Positions 22,606 to 29,503 are shown, numbered from the stretch's first letter. The stretch is 29,734 nt of DNA from W11650 sp963545585 (GCA_963545585.1 CAUUKX010000015.1:1-29734); one strand, 5' to 3'. The notes: generated by a model from the letters alone, not told the origin. Program-made: numbers and translations.

Positions 22606-23787
22606 ATGATCCAAATTGATTTTTACAGTCAAGATATTATCAGCCTGTTGACACCGATTTACTCCCTGCGGCCGGATACGGTTTATTTGTTAATCGATTC
22701 AGCCGAAGCATCCGCTCCCGGTATCGCATCGGTCAGAGAAACCATCTTGTCCTGGGGTTTTGTCCGCCAGCTCTATTTTCAGCCAGTTAATCGGCATGAT
22801 ATTCATGCGATTCTCCACTGCCTACAAGAAATCATCACCGCCAATTCCGGTTCAATTTATATTGACCTGACTGGCGGCTGGGAACTGTTTGCGGCCGCCG
22901 GCTATCATGTCTGCCAAGAGGCAGCCGTTACACCGGTTTATATGGATTTGGACAAAGAAATCATTTATCAGGTTGACAGCGGCACCGTCGTCGCTAAAGT
23001 CCGCCATATCGGGGCGGGTGACTTTATCTCGGCCATTGGCGCCAAACGTCTGGAAGATTCCCACTTTCTGCCGGCCAAAGCGGATTATCCCGCTATTTTA
23101 GCCATGGCAGAAGCTATCTTTGCTCATCTGCCGGAGTGGCACGCCCTGCACGCTTACATTTCCGACCGGCTCAAGTTCACCAAGGGCAAGCATAGCGATG
23201 CTGCGCCGGGACAGGAAAAGCGAATCAGCATCCCCATTCCGCCTTATATCCGGCATCACGGCATTTCCTATCCGACCGGCTTCTTAGTCCGCCGCTTTGT
23301 CCGGCACGGCTTTTTAACGGTCAAAGAAAACCGCCGCTATCGCTTTGCCTCTGCCGAAGCCATGCAATACCTCCGCACTTTCGGCATCTGGCTGGAGCTT
23401 TATGTTTATATCAAAGCGCAGACCTTTTTTGACGAAGCCGCCTTAGGTGTCGTGATCGACTGGGAAAAAGACGATGATCTCGACACAAAGGACAATGAAA
23501 TTGATGTTTTGGTCATGTATCACTCCACACCAATCTTTATTTCCTGTAAGATGCGGGAAATAAAAGCCAGCGATATTTATGAGGTCGGCTATCTGGCTGC
23601 CCGCTTAGGCGGCAGTCAGGCCAAAAGTATCATCGCCACTACCGCCCCCGTCCGGGCGGAAAGCACTAATCCAACCGGTATTTTCAAACGTCTAAAAAAA
23701 ATGAAAATCGGTTTGATTGAAACCGGCGATTTTGCCCGGCTGCCGGTCAAAGAAGTGTTTGCCCGCGCTCTGAAAATGACCAATTAA
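22606..23787 (+). CDS. Card1/Can2-like CARF-domain nuclease (DUF1887)
   Basis: This 393-residue protein matches the DUF1887 plan. An N-terminal CARF domain (about residues 1-145) carries the ligand-site motif YIDLTGGWE at about 85-93, a winged-helix-like middle covers about 150-255, and a C-terminal PD-(D/E)xK nuclease domain follows. The nuclease core has Glu298 and Asp300 in NEIDVLVM, then PIFISCKM with Lys315. The usual acidic residue two before the Lys is Ser313 here. Characterised Card1/Can2 enzymes are switched on by cyclic oligoadenylates from type III CRISPR complexes and cut nucleic acids. Length and order agree with that family. No cas gene or array is in the window, so its activator is unknown. 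It has its own promoter and terminator and is the only gene on this strand in the region, which suggests a self-contained defence gene. Confidence 0.87.
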   Translation: MIQIDFYSQDIISLLTPIYSLRPDTVYLLIDSAEASAPGIASVRETILSWGFVRQLYFQPVNRHDIHAILHCLQEIITANSGSIYIDLTGGWELFAAAGYHVCQEAAVTPVYMDLDKEIIYQVDSGTVVAKVRHIGAGDFISAIGAKRLEDSHFLPAKADYPAILAMAEAIFAHLPEWHALHAYISDRLKFTKGKHSDAAPGQEKRISIPIPPYIRHHGISYPTGFLVRRFVRHGFLTVKENRRYRFASAEAMQYLRTFGIWLELYVYIKAQTFFDEAALGVVIDWEKDDDLDTKDNEIDVLVMYHSTPIFISCKMREIKASDIYEVGYLAARLGGSQAKSIIATTAPVRAESTNPTGIFKRLKKMKIGLIETGDFARLPVKEVFARALKMTN

Positions 23788-23828
23788 AAAGGCGGCTGTC
23801 AGCCCCCCCGGTTGACAGTCCACCTTTT
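23787..23828. terminator. Terminator between convergent genes
   Basis: AAAAGG (23787-23792) pairs with CCTTTT (23823-23828), and inside CTGTCA pairs with TGACAG, with a small mismatch between the two stems and a C-rich loop. It follows the stop of the Card1-like gene and lies before the end of the DUF3881-like gene coming the other way, so it may serve both. Confidence 0.65.
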
Positions 23829-23851
23829 GCTTTCTTTCTAATCCGCCGTTT

Positions 23852-24718
23852 CTACATCAAACCGCCGTGCAGCCAAGCCTCGCCCTTAAACCGCATACCG
23901 ACGGTTGGCAGTCCAATCAAATCTTCCCGACCGATATAAATATTGACATGAATCCCCATCGCTTCTACATCAAGGCAATAAAACGATTTATTGGTCAGAA
24001 CATTCGTTAAAATTTTCACTTCTTTAATCTCACCCAAAATGGAATACACATCTTCCGTTTCGCTTAAAGGATAAAAATATTCCCTCAGCACGGTCAGCAT
24101 CTCTTCTTTTTGAATTCTCTCGTATAAATAGCGCGTCAGTTCCTTGGCGTTCGTGGACAGTTCATCCGCCGCCGACTCATCGCCGTTTCGGGCTCGCTCT
24201 AAAAGGCCAGCATTGCCAACCGCTTCCTTCAGCGCTTCCTCCCGCCGGTCCTGCTGATTTGCTACCGGAAAAATCACCATGCCCTCAATCGAAAAGCCCG
24301 CCACCGACACACCGGTATAGTCCTCTTTGTCCTCGTCATGCAAAGCATACCAATCGCTTAAATTCTGTAAATAAAAAGAAAACAAAGTCCCGCTGTGCTG
24401 TTCTTCACATAAAGCACTGCCGGTTTCCCCTTCTTCATCAAGCATTTCGATTTCATAGCCCTCAACCATCGCCCCGCCTTGGGCATAAGGACTCATCGAA
24501 AAAATATTCAGCCAGTTATCCTTATCCTTTTCTCCGCGGATCACCAGCCCAAAGCCTTCGCCGAATTCCTTGTAATATTCTACTTTTTTAAAATCATCTT
24601 CGTCCTCAAACTCATGATACTGTGTCGGCGCTTTAATGATATCGCGCGCTATTTTTTTGATATCCAAGTTTTCTTCCCCGAAGCCAATTGCTTTTAAATA
24701 TCGAAACACCTGATTCAC
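23852..24718 (-). CDS. DUF3881-like protein of unknown function
   Basis: This 288-residue soluble protein looks like DUF3881, a family I associate with Lachnospiraceae. The N-terminus (MNQVFRYLKAIGF from the chosen start) and the C-terminal block VNIYIGREDLIGLPTVGMRF are the best family features. The protein is rich in acidic residues and has no membrane segment. The start is set at a GTG (24718), because AGGAGG lies 8 nt before it; the ATG 51 nt upstream has no ribosome binding site and would add a tail the family lacks. It lies 99 nt after the HAD phosphatase gene and probably shares its transcript. No function can be stated. Confidence 0.75.
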   Translation of the reverse strand: MNQVFRYLKAIGFGEENLDIKKIARDIIKAPTQYHEFEDEDDFKKVEYYKEFGEGFGLVIRGEKDKDNWLNIFSMSPYAQGGAMVEGYEIEMLDEEGETGSALCEEQHSGTLFSFYLQNLSDWYALHDEDKEDYTGVSVAGFSIEGMVIFPVANQQDRREEALKEAVGNAGLLERARNGDESAADELSTNAKELTRYLYERIQKEEMLTVLREYFYPLSETEDVYSILGEIKEVKILTNVLTNKSFYCLDVEAMGIHVNIYIGREDLIGLPTVGMRFKGEAWLHGGLM

Positions 24719-24817
24719 CCCTCTTTCCTCCTGTCGGGTTAATTGCGGCTTTCCGCTTATCTTTTCCATCCGCTGGCAAATACTAACAACAGCTCACTAT
24801 AAATGAAGCCTATCATA

Positions 24818-25471
24818 TCATTGTTTTTGCTTTTTGTCAAATACCGCCATAATCTCGGCATAATTTTCAAACGGACGAATCCGGCCGCTTGTATCATCTT
24901 GATAATACTTGCGCAAAGCCGCCTTGGCAAAAACCACATCGGCTTCTTCGGCTGCCGAAACATCCGGCAGCGAATCGCCGGCAAAATAAATCTTATCGTA
25001 TTCCGACCGCAGCCAGCGAATTACTTTCCCCTTATCAATCCCATACTGCTCGGAAAAAAACGGCGAGGCCTTGTCATGCTGCAAACGGATATAGCCGTCC
25101 GCCAGCGCACCTTGATTGGAAATAATCCGCTGCGGCGGCAAACCACGCAGCGCTATCGCATCCTTAATATAAAGCTCGGTGCCGGCGCTTAAAATCAAAT
25201 GGTCAATCCCCTTTTCCGCCAGCAGCTTTAAAAATTCCGGAAAATCCTCATCCCAGCGAATCGCCGCCACCAGCTCCCGGTATTCCTCCGCCGTAATCCG
25301 GTGCATCGCAAACACATCATTTAAAAACTGATAACTGGGGTTATTCATCTGCCGGTAATCCGCTAAATACCGCCGACCTTCCTCCCCTAAAAAGCGATCC
25401 ATAAACAGCAAAAAGAAGTCTCTTTGCGTGATGGTTGCGTCAAAATCCGATACAAAAATTGTCTTGCCCAT
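24818..25471 (-). CDS. HAD-superfamily phosphatase, MtnX/SerB-like
   Basis: This 217-residue phosphatase belongs to HAD subfamily IB. Motif I is DFDATIT, with nucleophile Asp9 and acid/base Asp11. Motif II is LILSAGTE with its Ser, motif III is the Lys in the DKGKVIRW stretch, and motif IV is FAGDSLPDVSAA with two Asp residues. A helical cap follows motif I. The pattern and length fit MtnX-like (methionine salvage) or phosphoserine phosphatase-like enzymes; the substrate is open. AAAGGA lies before the ATG. Its probable promoter lies in the end of an adjacent repeat. Confidence 0.85.
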   Translation of the reverse strand: MGKTIFVSDFDATITQRDFFLLFMDRFLGEEGRRYLADYRQMNNPSYQFLNDVFAMHRITAEEYRELVAAIRWDEDFPEFLKLLAEKGIDHLILSAGTELYIKDAIALRGLPPQRIISNQGALADGYIRLQHDKASPFFSEQYGIDKGKVIRWLRSEYDKIYFAGDSLPDVSAAEEADVVFAKAALRKYYQDDTSGRIRPFENYAEIMAVFDKKQKQ

Positions 25472-25494
25472 GATAAGTCCTTTCTATTGTAGAT

Positions 25495-25687
25495 ACATTA
25501 TACCACAGGTTGAGCGTGAGTGCGAGAAAATCCTGACGGATTTTCTCTCCGCATCATCGCTCATATAGTCTGGAGTCAAAAATGCTTTCGCACGCCAGCG
25601 CACTTCCCATTTTTGACTCCAGACTGCACTCACGCTTTTAGTGCGCAACATTATACCACAGGTTGAGCGTGAGTGCGAGAAAATCCT
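25495..25687. repeat. Palindromic repeat flanked by exact 40-bp direct repeats
   Basis: Positions 25495-25534 and 25648-25687 are the same 40 bp. Between them are a perfect 10-bp hairpin (GAGAAAATCC tgac GGATTTTCTC) and a perfect 18-bp inverted repeat, AGTCTGGAGTCAAAAATG with CATTTTTGACTCCAGACT, around a loop of about 23 nt. GCGTGAGTGC in the left direct repeat also pairs with GCACTCACGC at about 25626-25635. The period is 153 bp, so this reads as one full unit plus the start of a second. It encodes no protein and looks like a small non-autonomous repeat. It occupies most of the 412-nt gap 25472-25883. Confidence 0.9.
25497..25505 (-). promoter_or_regulatory. Extended -10 promoter at the edge of the repeat
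   Basis: The minus strand reads TGGTATAAT, a perfect extended -10, inside the 40-bp direct repeat. Transcription would start near 25490 and run into the HAD phosphatase gene, whose ATG is at 25471. The -35 region is weak. The second direct repeat carries the same box at 25650-25658. Confidence 0.5.
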
Positions 25688-25775
25688 AAAGATAAGTTGA
25701 TTAATCATTAGTTACAAAGTTGTTTTGGTATTTATAATATCCATAGCTAAGAAATGATGCGAGAAACACAAACAC

Positions 25776-25812
25776 AAAAAGTCCCAATAGCTGGCTCTAT
25801 TGGGACTTTTTT
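25776..25812. terminator. Bidirectional intrinsic terminator
   Basis: AAAAAGTCCCAATAG (25776-25790) pairs perfectly with CTATTGGGACTTTTT (25797-25811) around a six-base loop, with T runs on both strands. It ends the microprotein operon that stops at 25884. Confidence 0.85.
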
Positions 25813-25883
25813 AACGGTTGAGCATCCGTCAGGCTAATTGTTGCGTCTGTCGCTGTCTAACCATCTGCAACCAGATGAATAAA

Positions 25884-26072
25884 TTAGAGAACAAAAAATA
25901 AGGTAAAAAGAGCGCAAGCAAAAGCAAAAACAGCAAAAGCATATCTACAAAAAACAGGTACTTTAGGATTGACTTTCCCATCAAAGAATTTACTGCCCAA
26001 TATTATCCAAAGAAAACAAAAGAACAGTGCAAATGCATAAAGCAGACCTAAAATCCGATTATTAGTAAGCAT
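25884..26072 (-). CDS. Small two-helix membrane protein (62 residues)
   Basis: I do not recognise a family. The protein has two hydrophobic helices, at about residues 7-26 (ILGLLYAFALFFCFLWIILG) and 43-61 (YAFAVFAFACALFTLFFVL), with a short polar loop KFFDGKVNPKVP between them, so it is a hairpin in the membrane. AAGGAG lies 9 nt before the ATG. It follows the 21-residue peptide gene by 30 nt, under one promoter and before one strong terminator. It might export, protect against or respond to that peptide; this is inference only. Confidence 0.6.
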   Translation of the reverse strand: MLTNNRILGLLYAFALFFCFLWIILGSKFFDGKVNPKVPVFCRYAFAVFAFACALFTLFFVL

Positions 26073-26102
26073 ATCTTTTCTCTCCTTATTATATAGGATA
26101 AA

Positions 26103-26168
26103 CTATTGCGGCCGAATCCAAATCAAATTGAATGTAGGGATAGGAGCAGGTATAATTTTTTTGTTCAT
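26103..26168 (-). CDS. 21-residue peptide gene
   Basis: A short frame encodes MNKKIIPAPIPTFN followed by LIWIRPQ. It is supported by AAAGGAG 6 nt before the ATG and by a promoter with correct spacing about 50 nt upstream. The peptide is basic at the start, Pro-rich in the middle and hydrophobic with a Trp near the end. It has no Cys and no long helix, so it is not a classical lipoprotein or a thiolactone peptide. It could be a signalling peptide, a small toxin, or a leader peptide controlling the membrane protein gene 30 nt downstream. No known peptide was recognised. Confidence 0.5.
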   Translation of the reverse strand: MNKKIIPAPIPTFNLIWIRPQ

Positions 26169-26215
26169 AACCATCTCCTTTCGTTAAAAAACAGCCATAT
26201 TTTGCTTCTGTAAAA

Positions 26216-26244
26216 ATAATAACACAAAGCCACAAATTTTTCAA
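26216..26244 (-). promoter_or_regulatory. Promoter of the microprotein operon
   Basis: On the minus strand TTGAAA (26239-26244) and TATTAT (26216-26221) are exactly 17 nt apart; each matches five of six consensus bases. The leader to the 21-residue peptide gene is about 40 nt. Confidence 0.7.
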
Positions 26245-26367
26245 TGTTTTTTTTCAAAAATTCTCTTTTGGCAGTTTTATTGATAGTTTTAATATAATCG
26301 CAAGAAAATCCTTTAATCTTTCAAACCTTAAAATTTCGTTAAAAATATATCACTTTTCAGCTTCAAC

Positions 26368-26389
26368 TGAAAAAATATTTATTTTTTCA
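26368..26389. other. Perfect A/T-rich inverted repeat upstream of the pyruvate formate-lyase promoter
   Basis: TGAAAAAAT (26368-26376) pairs with ATTTTTTCA (26381-26389) around ATTT. An outer pair, TTCAAC and GTTGAA, lies near 26362 and 26401. It lies about 95 nt before the -35 box, in a very A/T-rich stretch (26245-26480) with no gene. It may be an activator or repressor site or an UP-like element. Confidence 0.4.
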
Positions 26390-26482
26390 CAATGTTTTTT
26401 GTTGAAATTTTACATCATGTGTCTTATGATAACAGCACGGCATTAAAAAATATCCAAACCTATGAAATGTCATAATTTTAAC

Positions 26483-26511
26483 TTGACTTGTATACAGTAT
26501 ACATGTTATAC
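26483..26511 (+). promoter_or_regulatory. Pyruvate formate-lyase promoter with palindromic operator
   Basis: TTGACT (26483-26488) and TTATAC (26506-26511) are 17 nt apart. The spacer is almost filled by the perfect palindrome TGTATACAGTATACA (26489-26503). Such a site between -35 and -10 is a classic repressor position, and the GTATAC-type half sites recall GntR-family operators. It is not a Rex site. A leader of about 170 nt follows, with a small AAAGGC/GCCTTT hairpin and a possible ACCCTTG/CAAGGGT pairing; no gene was accepted in it. Confidence 0.7.
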
Positions 26512-26687
26512 TTTTCCTAACCAAAGGCAGCAGCCTTTACCCTTGTCATCGCAAAAGGCACTTCGCAAAATATATGCTTGTCATATTTATCTTTTAAGGC
26601 AAGGGTTTACCAGTAAACAAAGGTTTCTTTTTCAGACAGAAATCGAAACCATAGGAACAAGTCCCATAGAGGAACAGGAGGAAAATT

Positions 26688-28748
26688 ATGAGTAATCAAA
26701 ACGCATGGCGTGGCTTTCAAGGCGGAGCTTGGAAGAAAAATATTGATGTTCGCGACTTTATTGTTCACAATTACACACTTTATACCGGTGACGATGCTTT
26801 CTTAGCTGAACCAACCGATGCTACCAAAAAGCTTTGGGCTGAGGTTATGGAATTAAGCAAAAAGGAAAAAGAAGCTGGCGGTACTTTGGATATGGATACC
26901 AAGATTGTCTCTTCCATCGTTTCACATGGCCCGGGTTACCTGGATAAGGACTTGGAGAAAATTGTCGGTTTCCAGACTGATAAGCCTTTCAAGCGGTCGC
27001 TGCAGCCTTACGGTGGTATCCGCATGGCCGAAAATGCCTGCGAAGCCTACGGTTACAAGGTTGACGACGAAGTAGTCAAAATTTTCACCGATTACCGCAA
27101 GACTCATAATCAGGGCGTATTTGACGCTTATACCCCGGAAATGAGAATGGCTCGTAAGACCGGTATTATCACAGGACTGCCGGATGCTTATGGCCGCGGT
27201 CGGATTATCGGCGACTACCGGCGGGTAGCCTTATACGGCATCGACCAGTTGGTAGCCGATAAGAAAGCGCAGTTTACCAGCACGGAAGGCACAATGCAGC
27301 CGGAGCGGATTCAGTTAAGAGAAGAAATCTCTGAACAGATTCGGGCTTTGGGCGAATTGAAGGCCTTAGGTGAGATTTATGGCTTTGATCTTTCCCAACC
27401 GGCAAGCACCGCCCAAGAAGCAATTCAGTGGCTGTATCTTGGCTATTTGGCTGCTGTTAAAGAACAAAACGGCGCTGCCATGAGCTTGGGCCGGACATCT
27501 ACTTTCCTTGATATTTATATTCAAAGAGATTTAGAAGAAGGCACATTGACTGAAGAGCAGGCGCAGGAATTGATTGATCACTTCATTATGAAGCTGCGTT
27601 TAATCAAGTTTGCCCGGACCCCGGAATACAACGAACTGTTCTCCGGCGACCCGACTTGGGTAACCGAATCCATTGCCGGTATCGGCATAGACGGCCGGCC
27701 GATGGTTACAAAGAGTTCGTTCCGTTACCTGCACACCCTGACCAACTTAGGACCTGCACCGGAACCGAATATGACCGTCCTGTGGTCAACCAAACTGCCC
27801 GAGAACTTCAAGCGTTTCTGTGCGAAGATGTCGATTGAAACTTCTTCCCTGCAATATGAAAATGACGACTTGATGCGGCCGGTTCACGGTGATGACTACG
27901 CCATTGCCTGCTGCGTATCCTCGATGCGTCTGGGTAAGGAAATGCAGTTCTTCGGCGCTAGAGCTAACCTTGCAAAATGTTTGCTGTATGCCATCAACGG
28001 CGGTGTCGATGAAAAAACCAAAACTCAGGTTGGTCCAAAATATCGGCCGGTGGAAGGCGATGTCCTTAACTTTGACGATGTTATGGCTAAGTATGATGAT
28101 ATGATGGAATGGCTGGCAGAACTTTATGTCAATACCTTAAATATCATTCACTACATGCATGATAAATATTGCTACGAGAGAATCCAAATGGCGCTGCATG
28201 ACCGCGATGTCAAACGCTACTTTGCAACTGGTATTGCCGGGCTTTCCGTTGTAGCCGATTCTTTAAGTGCTATCAAATATGCAACGGTTAAGCCGATTCG
28301 CGATGAGAACGGTGTCGTGGTAGACTTTGAAACCACCGGCGATTTCCCGAAATACGGCAACAATGATGACCGGGTTGACGAATTGGCTGTTAATTTGGTT
28401 CATACCTTTATGGAAAAGATTCGGAAGCATTACACCTACCGCAACGGCGTACCGACCATGTCAATCCTGACAATCACCTCCAATGTGGTTTATGGTAAAA
28501 AGACTGGAAATACACCGGACGGACGGCGTTTAGGCGAGCCTTTGGCTCCGGGTGCTAACCCAATGCACCGCCGTGATACGCATGGCGCTTTGGCTTCACT
28601 GGCTTCGGTTGCTAAACTGCCGTTTAGCGATTCGCAGGACGGCATCAGCAATACCTTCTCCATCATTCCCAACGCTTTGGGCAAAGGCGAACGGGTCTTT
28701 ATGGGCGAGCTGGACTTTGATAAATTGCTGGAAGAAGCAGGAGAATAA
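26688..28748 (+). CDS. pflB: Pyruvate formate-lyase catalytic body lacking the glycyl-radical domain
   Basis: Pyruvate formate-lyase converts pyruvate and CoA to acetyl-CoA and formate in anaerobic fermentation. This 686-residue protein matches the family from the N-terminus on. It keeps the catalytic pair Cys408-Cys409 in AIACCVSSM and the late block SIIPNALGKGERVF. It then ends in FMGELDFDKLLEEAGE and stops, where normal enzymes (about 740-760 residues) continue with the domain holding the radical glycine motif RVSGYAV. That domain is encoded separately at 29203. AGGAGG lies just before the ATG. A small gene starts 2 nt after this stop, using a ribosome binding site made by the last codons, so the ending is built into the operon and does not look like a sequencing error. 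On its own this protein could not hold the radical and should be inactive. Confidence 0.93.
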   Translation: MSNQNAWRGFQGGAWKKNIDVRDFIVHNYTLYTGDDAFLAEPTDATKKLWAEVMELSKKEKEAGGTLDMDTKIVSSIVSHGPGYLDKDLEKIVGFQTDKPFKRSLQPYGGIRMAENACEAYGYKVDDEVVKIFTDYRKTHNQGVFDAYTPEMRMARKTGIITGLPDAYGRGRIIGDYRRVALYGIDQLVADKKAQFTSTEGTMQPERIQLREEISEQIRALGELKALGEIYGFDLSQPASTAQEAIQWLYLGYLAAVKEQNGAAMSLGRTSTFLDIYIQRDLEEGTLTEEQAQELIDHFIMKLRLIKFARTPEYNELFSGDPTWVTESIAGIGIDGRPMVTKSSFRYLHTLTNLGPAPEPNMTVLWSTKLPENFKRFCAKMSIETSSLQYENDDLMRPVHGDDYAIACCVSSMRLGKEMQFFGARANLAKCLLYAINGGVDEKTKTQVGPKYRPVEGDVLNFDDVMAKYDDMMEWLAELYVNTLNIIHYMHDKYCYERIQMALHDRDVKRYFATGIAGLSVVADSLSAIKYATVKPIRDENGVVVDFETTGDFPKYGNNDDRVDELAVNLVHTFMEKIRKHYTYRNGVPTMSILTITSNVVYGKKTGNTPDGRRLGEPLAPGANPMHRRDTHGALASLASVAKLPFSDSQDGISNTFSIIPNALGKGERVFMGELDFDKLLEEAGE

Positions 28749-28750
28749 TT

Positions 28751-28969
28751 ATGACGGATACCAATAAAGTCGATGATTTAGTGGCCTTGCTGGATCAGTT
28801 TATGACTGGCGGCGGCGGTCATTTAAATGTCCGGACGGAAACCGGCGCTGCCGCTGATGACGCTCCGGCGGTTAGTACCAGCCGAAGCAATGACTGTCAG
28901 CCCAATATGGCCTGCAGCGTCCCGACCCTGCACCAAGGCATTGACGATGAAGATGAGCCGACCATCTGA
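28751..28969 (+). CDS. Small protein with the start of a glycyl-radical domain and a new tail
   Basis: This 72-residue protein begins much like the glycyl-radical subunit encoded downstream: LVALLDQFMTGGGGHLNV here against LVSMLDGYAEKGGHHLNV there, 10 of 18 identical. After HLNV the similarity stops. The radical motif is absent, and the rest is polar and Ala/Asp-rich with CQPNMAC and an acidic end, DDEDEPTI. AGGAG lies 7 nt before the ATG inside the end of the upstream gene, so translation is coupled. It may be a regulatory or assembly subunit that occupies the docking site, or a decaying duplicate. The intact start signals favour a translated product. Confidence 0.65.
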   Translation: MTDTNKVDDLVALLDQFMTGGGGHLNVRTETGAAADDAPAVSTSRSNDCQPNMACSVPTLHQGIDDEDEPTI

Positions 28970-28999
28970 TGGTAGGGCAAATGCCAAAGCAGAACAATA

Positions 29000-29111
29000 A
29001 CTCAGCTTTCTCATGTTTGTCAGAACCGTCTTTTTCCGGCTGGCCGCCCACCCGGGCAGACTGCCCGCCCAGACAAAAGTGCGAAGCACTTCGAGCAGGG
29101 AAAAGCTGAGT
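29000..29111 (-). repeat. Palindromic repeat, copy 2
   Basis: ACTCAGCTTT (29000-29009) pairs with AAAGCTGAGT (29102-29111). Inside are GGGCA/TGCCC and AAGTGC/GCACTT hairpins. Read on the minus strand it gives CTCAGCTTTTCCCTG, then TGCTTCGCACTTTTGTCTGGG, the same block order as the copies at 20819 and 29547. It fills most of the 233-nt gap between the small gene and the glycyl-radical gene. Confidence 0.75.
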
Positions 29112-29202
29112 CAATGATTCATATTTAGCTTGTGAAACCAAAACAGGCTGAATAAATAAAGATACCCTCACTGACCAATATAATATAAAAGGAGATTTCA
29201 TT

Positions 29203-29448
29203 ATGAACGAACAAAAAAATCAACAAATAGATAACTTAGTTTCCATGCTGGACGGCTATGCCGAAAAAGGCGGCCATCACTTAAACGTTAATGTTTTCAG
29301 CAAAGAAACCCTGCTGGACGCACAGGCACATCCAGAATTATATCCGCAGCTGACCGTTCGTGTTTCTGGCTATGCCGTAAACTTTGTTAAGCTGACCAAG
29401 GAACAGCAAGACGACGTTATTTCCCGGACTTTCCACGACGGAATGTAA
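29203..29448 (+). CDS. grcA: Separate glycyl-radical domain of pyruvate formate-lyase (GrcA/YfiD-like)
   Basis: This 81-residue protein is the missing C-terminal domain of the enzyme encoded at 26688. It has the linker DNLVSMLDGYAEKGGHHLNV, the block LYPQLTVRVSGYAV with radical Gly56, and the normal family ending KEQQDDVISRTFHDGM. AAGGAG lies 8 nt before the ATG, so it is made as its own protein. E. coli GrcA (YfiD) and a T4 phage protein are known free-standing domains that rescue oxygen-cleaved enzyme; here the domain appears to be the regular partner of a body that has none. The next gene seems to encode the activase that would create the radical. Confidence 0.92.
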   Translation: MNEQKNQQIDNLVSMLDGYAEKGGHHLNVNVFSKETLLDAQAHPELYPQLTVRVSGYAVNFVKLTKEQQDDVISRTFHDGM

Positions 29449-29503
29449 GACAGCAGGCTAAAAATTAGTATAAACATTGTTTCAAGGGGTATGCCCCTAC
29501 CGA

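Noticed and set aside
25495..25687. Possible CRISPR array because of spaced exact repeats
   Set aside because: There are only two 40-bp repeats, the 113-bp interval is far too long for a spacer, it is itself palindromic, and no cas gene is near.
25484..25708. 74-residue frame across the 153-bp repeat
   Set aside because: It simply translates the palindromic repeat twice (the motif FSHSRSTCGIM occurs at both ends) and has no start signal.
26462..26695. 77-residue frame ahead of the lyase gene
   Set aside because: It starts upstream of the mapped -35 and contains the whole promoter. It has no ribosome binding site and no recognisable domain.
28690..28860. Split of the lyase caused by a sequencing frameshift
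   Set aside because: No other frame here continues into RVSGYAV, the downstream domain repeats the linker sequence, and each small gene has a proper ribosome binding site.
29178..29184. TATAAT just before the glycyl-radical gene as a private promoter
   Set aside because: Transcription would start at or past the ribosome binding site, and no -35 is found at the correct distance. Read-through from the lyase promoter is more likely.
28823..29201. Antisense frames of 88 and 109 residues opposite the small lyase gene
   Set aside because: They are made of the reverse complement of the coupled 72-residue gene and the palindromic repeat. Start signals are absent, whereas the plus-strand genes have strong ones.
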